Assembly: GCF_038561955.2 (NCBI RefSeq)
Contig: NZ_CP138333.2
Location: 1,488,001-1,552,000 of the forward strand
Direction of reading: 5' to 3'
Length of the DNA stretch: 64,000 nucleotides
DNA from: Salinicoccus sp. Bachu38
Lineage (GTDB): Bacteria > Bacillota > Bacilli > Staphylococcales > Salinicoccaceae
Below, piece by piece: positions 18,625 to 26,397 of the stretch. The notes under the pieces are model-generated. The model was not told the origin of the DNA and searched no databases. It saw only the letters and a program-made list of their open reading frames with translations. Made by a program: the position numbers and the translations under genes. Every line of letters begins with the position of its first letter. Positions within the stretch are counted from its first letter, which is position 1.

Positions 18625-21042
18625 TCATCGATGCGGCGTATACGGTTGGATAGGCGTGTTTATTACAGATGCAGGGACTTCGATGGTTGTCCCCCTCTCT
18701 ATTTCATAAGGTGTAGATAGATTGTTTGCGGCCTGCAGCTCTTTTGCTGTCAGACCATAGTTGGAGGCAATGTCCTCCAAGGATTCCTCCGCCTTCACCT
18801 TGTATTCATCCCGTACCTTCTCAATTTTGCACGCTGACTGCTTGTAGGTCGGCTGCTTTGAGATTGGATCGACGAAGTCGTTGGTAAGGTTGTTTGCAGA
18901 TTCTTTCTTTTCCAGGTTGCCGAAATGGAAAGGCACGAACAGCAGTCCTTTCTGAACTGTTTCTCCGATACGGGCCGGGACTTCAATTTCACCCCGTGGA
19001 GAGGATATGCGTATGACTTCGCCCTGGACAATTCCGAGCGCCCTGGCGTCCTCGGTATGAATTTCAACATAGTTGTGCGGAGCTGCCATATGCAGCATCG
19101 GCGCACGTGCTGTCTTCGTTCTTGTATGCCAGTGCCATACCGAACGGCCAGTCGTCAGCCACATCGGATACTGGTCATTCGGCTGCTCAAACGGTGGCAG
19201 ATGATGCGTTTCGTGTAGTATCGCTCTGCCCTCTGCGCCGATTTCCTGAAATTCTTCTTTCGACAGCGCGCGGCCGGTAAACTGATCCTTGCCGAAGACC
19301 TGGGCATCATCCACGGTTGTGTGGAATTTATAGTCGGAATAAAGCCTCGGTGTGCCTGTAGATTTTTCATCCGGCACAGGCCAGCGCATGCCGTTCAATG
19401 ATTCCAGGCGTTCATAGGTAATGCCTGTCATATCACAAGGACGTCCTTTAGTTATGACCTTGAACTCCTCAAAGCATTCTTCTGGCGTCGAGTAGTCGAC
19501 CAGCGGCTGCCCATCCTTATCCTTGAACCCCATCCGATTTGCAAAGTCCACAAGAATTTCAAAATCAGATCGCACGCCCTCTGGTGGTTCCACTGCTTTT
19601 CTTGAAATGGTGACAGTCCTGTCGGCATTCTCCATCGTTCCTTCCTTTTCACCCCACATGGCAGCAGGGAGAATGACATCGGCTACTGCCGACGTTTCTG
19701 TCAGGAATGGATCCTGCACGACAACAAACACGCTTTTCAGTGCTTTTTTTACACGGTGGCGGTTCGGCAGGGAAACAAGAGGGTTTGTCCCGATATTCCA
19801 GAAGAAGCCGACTTCTTCCTTTTCAATATGGGAGATGATCTCCTCAATCCCTTTTTCCGGACCGGCAGGCAGTGAGTCCTGTTCCACATTCCACAGTTGT
19901 GCCATTTCCTTCATATGTGAGGGGTTGGTCGGGTTGCGGTGGGCAGGATAAGTGCCGACGCCACCAGCTGTCCGGTTTGCCGACGAGCTTGGCTGCCCGG
20001 CTGTATGGAGCGGACCACAACCTGGTTTGCCGATAAGACCGCGAATCAGATGGAAGTTGTTGATGGCCACACATGCTTTTGTCGCTTCTGCACTCTGGAA
20101 GGCCCCCTGGAGTGTCGTTGATACCAGTGAGGGCGTATCACACATAACTCTATAGAACTCCTTGAGCTGATCTTCCGGTATGCCGGTGCTTTCGGACGTT
20201 TTTGCGAGCGTCCATCCTTTTACCGATTCCTTCATTTTTTCGTATCCAACGGTATGTGCTTCGACAAATTCCTTATCCACCTTGTCCTGCTCAATCAGTG
20301 CATTGATCAGGCCGTTCATCAATGGAAGGTTCGATCCTGGTGATAACTGAAGGTGCAGATCCGCTTCTCTTGCCGTCAGTGTTTTACGCGGATCAACAGC
20401 AATGATGTATGGTTTTCCTGTTCTTACCTTGCGTTCCATGATGCGTTCAAACAGCACTGTTCCCGATTCCGCTACATTATGGCCGAACAGCATCAGTGTT
20501 TCCGCTTCGTCTATGTCATCGAAGGAAGCCGGTGTACCGTCCGCACCGAATGACTGCAGCAGTGCAAACTCGACAGTAGAGGTGCATAGTCTGGTATTCG
20601 CATCCAGCAGGTGGGTCTGCAGTCCAGCCCGCCCCACTTTGGCAATTGTATAATAGTCTTCAAAGAAACCCTGCCCTGTAGAGTATATACTGACACTGTT
20701 CCTGCCTTTCTCTTCAAGGGACTGCTTCGCCTTATCCACAATCAGCTTCATGGCATCATCCCAGCTTGCAGGCTCCAGTTCACCGGATGCATTCCGGATC
20801 ATCGGTGTCTTCAGACGGTCCGGTGCGTTATTGGCATGCCACTGGTTTTCCCCTTTCGGGCCCAGCCTCCCCCGGTTGATCGGGTCATCCCCATTTCCTT
20901 TCACACCTACAATCTTGTCATCCTTAACAGCAACATAACAGCCGCAGCCGACCGAGCAGAGCCCGCAGGTGCTGTACACCCATTTGTCCACTTCACCCTG
21001 GCTATATACATTTTGGTCGATTCGTTCATGTTTCCAGCCCAT
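18625..21042 (-). CDS. Molybdopterin oxidoreductase with C-terminal LysM motif
   Basis: 805-residue catalytic subunit of the DMSO reductase superfamily, nearest in look to assimilatory/periplasmic nitrate reductases and formate dehydrogenases. Domains: an Fe4S4 segment (about 20-75), the molybdopterin core, a C-terminal cofactor-binding domain (about 625-740), then a LysM-like motif (about 746-789; YKVK, EESLEDIASNYGLT, ELQAANNL, IEVP). Probable Mo ligand is Cys153 in NTRLCTSTVE. Cysteines at 26, 29, 33 and 35 are present, but the expected fourth ligand is Gly61 (GRLGPKG). No Tat or Sec signal peptide is seen, so the protein should be cytoplasmic. Its ATG overlaps the stop of the upstream small gene (TGATG). 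Electron donor and substrate are not evident. Confidence 0.85.
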   Translation of the reverse strand: MGWKHERIDQNVYSQGEVDKWVYSTCGLCSVGCGCYVAVKDDKIVGVKGNGDDPINRGRLGPKGENQWHANNAPDRLKTPMIRNASGELEPASWDDAMKLIVDKAKQSLEEKGRNSVSIYSTGQGFFEDYYTIAKVGRAGLQTHLLDANTRLCTSTVEFALLQSFGADGTPASFDDIDEAETLMLFGHNVAESGTVLFERIMERKVRTGKPYIIAVDPRKTLTAREADLHLQLSPGSNLPLMNGLINALIEQDKVDKEFVEAHTVGYEKMKESVKGWTLAKTSESTGIPEDQLKEFYRVMCDTPSLVSTTLQGAFQSAEATKACVAINNFHLIRGLIGKPGCGPLHTAGQPSSSANRTAGGVGTYPAHRNPTNPSHMKEMAQLWNVEQDSLPAGPEKGIEEIISHIEKEEVGFFWNIGTNPLVSLPNRHRVKKALKSVFVVVQDPFLTETSAVADVILPAAMWGEKEGTMENADRTVTISRKAVEPPEGVRSDFEILVDFANRMGFKDKDGQPLVDYSTPEECFEEFKVITKGRPCDMTGITYERLESLNGMRWPVPDEKSTGTPRLYSDYKFHTTVDDAQVFGKDQFTGRALSKEEFQEIGAEGRAILHETHHLPPFEQPNDQYPMWLTTGRSVWHWHTRTKTARAPMLHMAAPHNYVEIHTEDARALGIVQGEVIRISSPRGEIEVPARIGETVQKGLLFVPFHFGNLEKKESANNLTNDFVDPISKQPTYKQSACKIEKVRDEYKVKAEESLEDIASNYGLTAKELQAANNLSTPYEIERGTTIEVPASVINTPIQPYTPHR

Positions 21043-21485
21043 CAGTCAACCCTCTCTTCCGGCAAGTAGAATGTTGGTATAAAGTATTTGGCAGTCGACT
21101 CTCCATATTCTTCGTCCAACTTGGAAGCAATCTTGATCAGGTCATCCTGCATAACGCCCAGTTTTTCCTTTAACGATTCCATCAGTTCTTTTGACGGATT
21201 GTCATCTTTATAACCGATCCACCCCGTCGCACGCTTCCAATCCGCAAAATAGGGATTCACTTTCTGGTTGGCATGGAACAAGGCAGAACAGTTGGTCTTG
21301 ATATCCTTAAGCTCAGTTTTCCCCTCCTCAAACTCCTCTATGAGCCTTTCAAGCATGGACTCTTGTTCTTCAAGACACTTACGGAGCAGCACGACAAGCG
21401 GATGCTCAAACGGTTCAATTTCCTCAAGAACCTCCCGATTATCATCCAGAATTTCCGAAAATAATTCCTCAAATTGATAACTCAA
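21042..21485 (-). CDS. Small acidic helical partner of the molybdoenzyme
   Basis: Unrecognised protein of 147 residues, strongly acidic and helical, no membrane segment, one conserved-looking patch HANQKVNPYFADWKRATGWIGY at about 90-111. Start is TTG at 21485, preceded by GGAGAGGGG; no in-frame ATG is available. The stop codon shares one base with the start of the molybdopterin oxidoreductase, indicating coupled translation and a likely stoichiometric or assembly role, perhaps a dedicated chaperone. That role is inference from gene arrangement alone. Confidence 0.7.
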   Translation of the reverse strand: MSYQFEELFSEILDDNREVLEEIEPFEHPLVVLLRKCLEEQESMLERLIEEFEEGKTELKDIKTNCSALFHANQKVNPYFADWKRATGWIGYKDDNPSKELMESLKEKLGVMQDDLIKIASKLDEEYGESTAKYFIPTFYLPEERVD

Positions 21486-21592
21486 TCGACATGTCCCCTC
21501 TCCACATTTTTACTTAAGAATTCCCTCTATTTGAAAGGTGAAACACTTGTTTAAGTATATCCTTTTTATTCCAGTAGAAAAGTTTCATCAAT

Positions 21593-21625
21593 AAAAAACC
21601 CCATAGCCACGAGGCTATGGGGGTT
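21593..21625 (-). terminator. Terminator after tRNA-Arg(CCT)
   Basis: Strong hairpin AACCCCCATAGCC / GGCTATGGGGTT followed by TTTT on the minus strand. Confidence 0.9.
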
Positions 21626-21654
21626 CACATAATATACTGTTTTTCTGAAAAGTA

Positions 21655-21728
21655 CGTCCCAGGAGGGAGTCGAACCCCCGACCTACAGCTTAGGAGGCTG
21701 TCGCTCTATCCTGCTGAGCTACTGGGAC
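21655..21728 (-). tRNA. tRNA-Arg (anticodon CCT)
   Basis: Cloverleaf of 74 nt reading leftwards: acceptor GTCCCAG/CTGGGAC, D arm with AGCTCAG, anticodon stem ACAGC/GCTGT with loop CTCCTAA giving anticodon CCT (codon AGG), T arm GGGGGTTCGACTCCC. Discriminator is G and CCA is not encoded. Confidence 0.95.
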
Positions 21729-21742
21729 ACCATATGGAATGA

Positions 21743-21773
21743 TAAAAAAATGAACCCCGCTCAAGGGGGGTTC
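21743..21773 (-). terminator. Terminator between the two tRNA-Arg genes
   Basis: GAACCCC / GGGGTTC stem followed on the minus strand by ATTTTTTT. It ends the transcript of the upstream tRNA-Arg(TCT). Confidence 0.85.
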
Positions 21774-21781
21774 TTTCATAA

Positions 21782-21855
21782 CGTCCTGGGAGGGATTCGA
21801 ACCCCCGACCGATAGCTTAGAAGGCTATTGCTCTATCCGGCTGAGCTACCAGGAC
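21782..21855 (-). tRNA. tRNA-Arg (anticodon TCT)
   Basis: 74-nt cloverleaf reading leftwards: acceptor GTCCTGG/CCAGGAC, anticodon stem ATAGC/GCTAT with loop CTTCTAA giving anticodon TCT (codon AGA), T arm GGGGGTTCGAATCCC. No encoded CCA. Confidence 0.95.
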
Positions 21856-21953
21856 TGAATCGGACAAATACAATTATAATCAAAATGCCCCCTTGAAGTC
21901 AAACACCTATTTAAAATTATTCATGTTTTATTACACCATCGGATATTCCGTTT

Positions 21954-22505
21954 TTAAAACTTGCGTAAATCGTACTCCCTTTTCAGCTGCCGGTACATGA
22001 TGCAGTCATGATAATGGTCGTACAGGAATTCGTAATCGGCGAGTACAGCTTCCTTTGTAAATCCCATACCCTCGGGCAGTGCCCTGCTCCTGTAGTTGTA
22101 TTCGCCACAGATGATCTCGATGCGGTTCAGTTCGAGTGTATTGAACCCATAATCCACAAGCTTTTCGACCGATCGCCTGACGATTCCTCTCCCCTGCCCT
22201 TTCTTCGAGACCCAGTAGCCGATCTGTCCGCGCCTGCTGAGGGAGAATATTTCATTATATCCGCACATGCCGACAAACTCACCCTTGTGGAATATGCCGA
22301 GTTGCAGGCCTGTGCCGTTATCGATATCCTCCTGCCATACTTTTATCACTCCGATATAGTCTTCCGGGCTTGTCATGTAGTCGACCCATGGCAGCCACTT
22401 CCTGAGATGGCCACGGTTCTGGTCCACTGTGCCGAAGACCAGCTCCCTGTCCTTCTGCGCCATGGCCTTCAGTTCTATATCTGCATCCACTTTTATTCTC
22501 ACCAT
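21954..22505 (-). CDS. GNAT acetyltransferase, RimL/YdaF type
   Basis: 183-residue GCN5-related N-acetyltransferase resembling ribosomal-protein-serine acetyltransferases. Acetyl-CoA binding loop is in GYWVSKKGQGRGIVRRS at about 102-118, and the typical LNRIEIICGEYNYRSRALPEGMGF segment follows. The start ATG is preceded by GAGGG. True substrate cannot be deduced; this subfamily acetylates protein N-termini or small molecules. Located just upstream of the tRNA genes in transcription order from the DCC gene. Confidence 0.85.
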   Translation of the reverse strand: MVRIKVDADIELKAMAQKDRELVFGTVDQNRGHLRKWLPWVDYMTSPEDYIGVIKVWQEDIDNGTGLQLGIFHKGEFVGMCGYNEIFSLSRRGQIGYWVSKKGQGRGIVRRSVEKLVDYGFNTLELNRIEIICGEYNYRSRALPEGMGFTKEAVLADYEFLYDHYHDCIMYRQLKREYDLRKF

Positions 22506-22552
22506 ATTATGATCCCTCTGTCATGTTTAGTCGCTGCAGCCCATCCGCTGCC

Positions 22553-22909
22553 CTACGTGATGATCTTCCTTCTCACATCCGGGTCGATGGTGCATGACAT
22601 CTTTTCGTTCAGTCGATACCGGTTTTTCGCAATCAGCCTGTAGAGGGCGTTGCGCCAGCAGACCGGAATGGCCTTCAGGAGGCGTATGGGCCTGAAGCCT
22701 GTCGTGTCGGCCGCCACTTCGATGATGGCATCGGAATGGAGGTACATGTCATCGGAATAGTATACGACGGAATCGATATGCTCGGGAACAATGCCATCGA
22801 GTGCCTTTATGGAGCTGAAGCGTATGACATCCTTCCGGTCCAATGCAGTGATCGTCTTCGCAAAACGATTGCATATGATGCAATCGTCATCGAAATACAG
22901 TATATTCAT
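22553..22909 (-). CDS. DCC family thiol-disulfide oxidoreductase (DUF393)
   Basis: 118-residue protein of the DCC family, named for the N-terminal Asp-Cys-Cys pattern: DDDCIICN with Cys10 and Cys13 as a C-x2-C redox pair. Downstream features fit the family: RFSSIKALDG and RYRLNE. Reaction and partner are unknown. AGGAGGG precedes the ATG. It is divergent from a small membrane protein gene with only 44 nt between start codons. Confidence 0.85.
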   Translation of the reverse strand: MNILYFDDDCIICNRFAKTITALDRKDVIRFSSIKALDGIVPEHIDSVVYYSDDMYLHSDAIIEVAADTTGFRPIRLLKAIPVCWRNALYRLIAKNRYRLNEKMSCTIDPDVRRKIIT

Positions 22910-22953
22910 ATTTGACCCTCCTGACTTATAAACTTAGTGGGAAAGGATGCAGA

Positions 22954-23193
22954 ATGCCAATGAAGAATACAGCCAGAATATTTCTCGCCACCTATTTCAC
23001 CGTCCTGTCCATACTCTATCTGACCGGACGGTACACAACATTTGAAATGCATCCTTCAATCTTCGCCATCGCCTCCATCGTACTGCTCGTTTTCATATGG
23101 GCTGCCATGCATTATGGGCACGAGCGGGGTATGATGGAGTGGACCATGCTCGTGCTTACTGTACTGATGCTTTTGACGGTTCTGGCCGGTTAG
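22954..23193 (+). CDS. Small two-helix membrane protein
   Basis: Hypothetical 79-residue protein with an N-terminal basic stretch and two to three hydrophobic segments (about 8-25, 34-52 and 60-78). I prefer the ATG at 22954 because AAAGGA precedes it at 6 nt; an open frame 14 codons longer lacks a good site. Not recognised. The end overlaps a short hairpin (CTGGCC / GGCCAG at about 23180-23200) that may separate it from the convergent ysnB-like gene. Confidence 0.65.
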   Translation: MPMKNTARIFLATYFTVLSILYLTGRYTTFEMHPSIFAIASIVLLVFIWAAMHYGHERGMMEWTMLVLTVLMLLTVLAG

Positions 23194-23203
23194 GCCAGAC
23201 AGT

Positions 23204-23692
23204 CTAGAGCGTATCCAGATCGACTTCCTTCAGGACTTCATGTTTCCTGTCCAGGAAAGTGACGATGTTGGTGGAAGTATCAAGCACTGCATAGGATTCC
23301 TCAAGTTCACCCTTCGAATTCGAGATGCTTCCCGGGTTGATGCAGTAGACATCGCCCACAATTTCAGCCTTCGCCACATGTGAATGGCCGTAGAATGCAT
23401 ACGTCGCTCCGTATTCCCTGGCCCGGTCCGCCAGCACCTCTCTGCCCTTCTTTATATCGTAGAAGTGTCCGTGGGTATAGAACACACCCGACCCTTCATG
23501 ATGTCCTTCCACAGGATAGCGGCTGTCCGTGTCCACATTTCCCCTGACACGCTCGAAATGCACCATTTCAGTGTCATCGTAGTTGAATTCGCTGTCTCCC
23601 AGATGGATATTCAGGTCTCCTGTGTTCCTGCCATAGGCCTCATACACGATTCCCTGCTCACCATGATTGTCACTTACGATCAAAATCTTCAT
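23204..23692 (-). CDS. YfcE/YsnB family metallophosphoesterase
   Basis: 162-residue calcineurin-like phosphoesterase (MJ0936/YfcE family), probably a phosphodiesterase with unknown natural substrate. Metal-binding motifs are in order: SDNHG (residue ~8), LGDSE in place of the more common GD, RGNVD for the GNHE motif, THGH and GHSHV. Start at 23692 gives the family opening MKILIVSDNHG. Overlaps the end of rdgB by about 23 nt. Same gene pair as Bacillus ysnA-ysnB. Confidence 0.9.
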   Translation of the reverse strand: MKILIVSDNHGEQGIVYEAYGRNTGDLNIHLGDSEFNYDDTEMVHFERVRGNVDTDSRYPVEGHHEGSGVFYTHGHFYDIKKGREVLADRAREYGATYAFYGHSHVAKAEIVGDVYCINPGSISNSKGELEESYAVLDTSTNIVTFLDRKHEVLKEVDLDTL

Positions 23693-24299
23693 TCCTATCA
23701 TCCCCATCATAGCGTATTAGTACATCGAATACTGCCGTATCTTCCCTCAACCGGTCCAATGCATTTCTTCTATGACTTATTTCCCCTTTTTCTTCAGTAC
23801 TAACCATGCCGAGCAGCCTGTCATCTTCCGTCCTGAAAAGCGGGTCATATCCGAATCCGCCCTCGCCCTGCGGTGATTCCAGAATCTCGCCGTACAGTTC
23901 TCCTGCATATGTCCGTGTCTCCCTGCCCGGGATGGCCAGGGCGATGACACACGTGAAATGTGCACTGCGGTCTTCGGCGCCTTCGAGTTCAGAGAGAAGT
24001 TTTTTGTTGTTCTCCCCGTCCGTTGCATCCGCCCCGGCAAACCTTGCAGAGTAGACGCCAGGCGCTCCGTCCAGAGCATCGACGCTCAGGCCGGAGTCAT
24101 CGCTCAGGACCGGCATGTTCAGCTGCGCTGATGCTGCTTCAGCCTTCAGGATGGCATTCCCCCTGAATGTATCTTCAGTCTCATCAACCGAGAAATCGGG
24201 CAGAATCTCCTTGATTCCGATGATTTCATCATCCGGAAAAATCGCCCTGAAATCTTTTATTTTTCCTTCATTGCCGCTGGCGACCACTATTCTGACCAT
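23670..24299 (-). CDS. rdgB: XTP/dITP diphosphatase (RdgB/Ham1 family)
   Basis: House-cleaning pyrophosphatase that hydrolyses XTP, dITP and related non-canonical purine nucleotides. 209 residues with the family landmarks ASGNEGKIKDF, FRGNAILKA, DDSGLSVDALDGAPGVYSARFAG and GEGGFGYDPLF. A strong AGGAGG precedes the ATG right after the murI stop. Part of the murI-rdgB-ysnB group. Confidence 0.95.
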   Translation of the reverse strand: MVRIVVASGNEGKIKDFRAIFPDDEIIGIKEILPDFSVDETEDTFRGNAILKAEAASAQLNMPVLSDDSGLSVDALDGAPGVYSARFAGADATDGENNKKLLSELEGAEDRSAHFTCVIALAIPGRETRTYAGELYGEILESPQGEGGFGYDPLFRTEDDRLLGMVSTEEKGEISHRRNALDRLREDTAVFDVLIRYDGDDRNEDFDRK

Positions 24300-24311
24300 A
24301 ATCCATTCCTC

Positions 24312-25109
24312 CTACAGTTCAATTTGTTCCATCGAGTAATCCATGAACGGCATCCAGTCCTTCAGGATATATTCGAACCGTGAAGTCTCCCCATTCACTA
24401 TCATCAGGTACTGCGGTTCCGCCCCGGTTGGCGCATGGGACTGGAGCAGTGTCAGTATGGCACTGGCCTCACGTGCAGTCTCATACCCGGAATCGATCAC
24501 TTTTTTCCTGCCATGGAAATAGTCCCTGATTTCATCGGCAAGCAACGGATAGTGGGTGCATCCCAAAATGACGGTATCCGCCCTGGAGTCCCACAGGTGC
24601 TTCAAAGTCTGGTGGATGACGATGCGTACCACCACCCTGTCCTTATACCGCAGTTCTTCTACGAGGGGGACGAATTTCGGACAGGCGGTGCTCTCAATCC
24701 TGAAATTGCGGTTGATATGGCGGATGGCTTCCGGATATGCCCCTGACTGTACGGTCCCCTCGGTTGCCAGTACGATGACATTCTGGTTCGTGCTGTTCTG
24801 TATCGCGCTTCTTGCCCCCGGTTCTATGACGCCGAGCACCGGGATGTCATATCTTTTTTTCAGAGTGTCGAGTGCCGCCGCCGTAGCAGTGTTGCAGGCC
24901 ACGACCAGCATCTTTATGCCCCGGCCCACAAGGTGGTCGGCGACCTCGATGGTGAAGCGCCTGACCTCCTCCATCTGGCGGTTGCCGTAGGGGCATCGAT
25001 TCAGGTCCCCGAAATAGATGATCGATTCGTCCGGCAGCTGCCTCATAATCTCCCGTGCCACCGTCAGTCCGCCGACGCCTGAATCCATCACGCCGATCGG
25101 TTTATTCAT
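24312..25109 (-). CDS. murI: Glutamate racemase
   Basis: Makes D-glutamate for peptidoglycan. 265 residues starting [16 protein letters not shown]; both catalytic cysteines are present in [11 protein letters not shown] and LGCTHYPLL. The ATG at 25109 overlaps the stop of the MarR gene (ATGAATAA), so translation is coupled; open sequence upstream would add 21 residues unlike the family. Adjacent to a MarR regulator as racE is to ysmB in Bacillus subtilis. Confidence 0.95.
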   Translation of the reverse strand: MNKPIGVMDSGVGGLTVAREIMRQLPDESIIYFGDLNRCPYGNRQMEEVRRFTIEVADHLVGRGIKMLVVACNTATAAALDTLKKRYDIPVLGVIEPGARSAIQNSTNQNVIVLATEGTVQSGAYPEAIRHINRNFRIESTACPKFVPLVEELRYKDRVVVRIVIHQTLKHLWDSRADTVILGCTHYPLLADEIRDYFHGRKKVIDSGYETAREASAILTLLQSHAPTGAEPQYLMIVNGETSRFEYILKDWMPFMDYSMEQIEL

Positions 25110-25545
25110 GGCTCCGTTTTTCACTTTCATGCAGAATCGATTCCAGAATGACTGGAAGCATCTCCTTTTCATCGGCTGGGAGATGCGCCGTAATCTCGGA
25201 AATATAGGAAATACGCTTGGCGATGACCTCCTTGATGATCTGGCGGCCCTTGTCCTGCATCAGCACCAGCACGATCCTTTTGTCCTTTTCATACTTCTGC
25301 CTTTTTACAAACGCCCCATTCTCAAGTTTGTCGACGATATCGGTGGTTGTGGAATGTGCCAGATCAAGTCTGTTCGACAGCTCCCCGATGGTGATGCCCT
25401 CCTTGTCATCCACCCATTGGAGGGCGACGAACTGCAGAGGGGACAGTTCATATTTCTTCAGTATTTCCCGTCCATGGCTCTTGACATGGGCGGATATGTA
25501 TCTGATCGATTTTTCTATGGATATGATGGATTCCCTATCACTCAT
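25102..25545 (-). CDS. MarR family transcriptional regulator
   Basis: 147-residue winged-helix regulator. Helix-turn-helix region [30 protein letters not shown] at about 48-77, then the wing [13 protein letters not shown]. Resembles Bacillus YsmB by position between murI and sdhB. Ligand and targets unknown. Start chosen at MSDRESII, with AAGGA upstream; the longer open frame includes sequence that overlaps the sdhB terminator. Confidence 0.88.
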   Translation of the reverse strand: MSDRESIISIEKSIRYISAHVKSHGREILKKYELSPLQFVALQWVDDKEGITIGELSNRLDLAHSTTTDIVDKLENGAFVKRQKYEKDKRIVLVLMQDKGRQIIKEVIAKRISYISEITAHLPADEKEMLPVILESILHESEKRSHE

Positions 25546-25594
25546 TGACCCCAGTCCTTCTCGATTATTTCCTCCATTATAACGTACTTGAAAA

Positions 25595-25626
25595 TAAAAA
25601 AATAGGAAGAGCAGCGCTCTTCCCAT
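25595..25626 (-). terminator. Terminator after sdhB
   Basis: GGAAGAGC / GCTCTTCC stem with a 3-nt loop followed on the minus strand by ATTTTTTTATTTT. It ends the sdhCAB transcript. Confidence 0.9.
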
Positions 25627-25632
25627 TTTGGG

Positions 25633-26397
25633 TTATTCAACTTCATGGTCGCTTCCGAAGAAGGACTTGAACATGTGGAAACTTGTTTCCCTTTGCATTG
25701 CAGCAATGGAAGTGGTGAGAGGGATGCCTTTAGGGCAGGCCTGCACACAGTTCTGTGCCATGCCGCATTCCGCAACACCGCCGACGCCCATCAGGGCATC
25801 CAGCCTTTCATGCTTGTTCATGCTACCCGTCGGGTGCAGGTTGAACAGTCTGACCTGGCTGATCGGTGCAGCACCCATGAACTTGGAACTGTCATTGACG
25901 TTCGGACATACTTCAAGGCATACGCCACACGTCATGCATTTCGAAAGCTCGTAGGCTGTCTGACGTTTCTTTTCAGGCATGCGTGGTCCAGGACCAAGGT
26001 CGTATGTGCCATCGATCGGCACCCATGCCTTTACGCGCTTCAGGCTGTCGAACATGAATGAACGATCGACCTGGAGGTCTTTGACTATAGGGAATGTGGA
26101 CATCGGTTCCAGCTTGACCGGCTGGTCCAGCTGGTCGATCAGCGCTGTACACGACTGGCGTGCATTGCCGTTGATGACCATTGAACATGCACCACAGACC
26201 TCTTCGAGACAGTTCATGTCCCAAGTGACCGGTGTCGTCTTTTCACCTTTTGTATTGACCGGATTCCTCTGAATCTCCATCAGTGCACTGATTACATTCA
26301 TGTTCTCGCGGTATGGAACTTCAAATTCTTCCCAGTACGGCTTGGATTCAGTATTTTCCTGACGCTTTATATTGAACTTTACTGTTTTTTCACTCAT
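25633..26397 (-). CDS. sdhB: Succinate dehydrogenase iron-sulfur subunit
   Basis: Electron-transfer subunit of complex II. 254 residues. Three cluster motifs are visible: the 2Fe-2S ligands in CLEEVCGACSMVINGNARQSC (about 68-88), the 4Fe-4S set CMTCGVCLEVCP (about 155-166) and the last set in CGMAQNCVQACPKG (about 210-223). ATG begins immediately after the sdhA stop codon, so translation is coupled. Confidence 0.96.
   Translation of the reverse strand: MSEKTVKFNIKRQENTESKPYWEEFEVPYRENMNVISALMEIQRNPVNTKGEKTTPVTWDMNCLEEVCGACSMVINGNARQSCTALIDQLDQPVKLEPMSTFPIVKDLQVDRSFMFDSLKRVKAWVPIDGTYDLGPGPRMPEKKRQTAYELSKCMTCGVCLEVCPNVNDSSKFMGAAPISQVRLFNLHPTGSMNKHERLDALMGVGGVAECGMAQNCVQACPKGIPLTTSIAAMQRETSFHMFKSFFGSDHEVE

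Noticed and set aside
18625..21042. Assignment of the molybdoenzyme specifically as formate dehydrogenase
   Set aside because: The Mo-ligand region (NTRLCTSTVE) and Fe-S segment resemble nitrate-reductase-like members as much as formate dehydrogenases; substrate left open.
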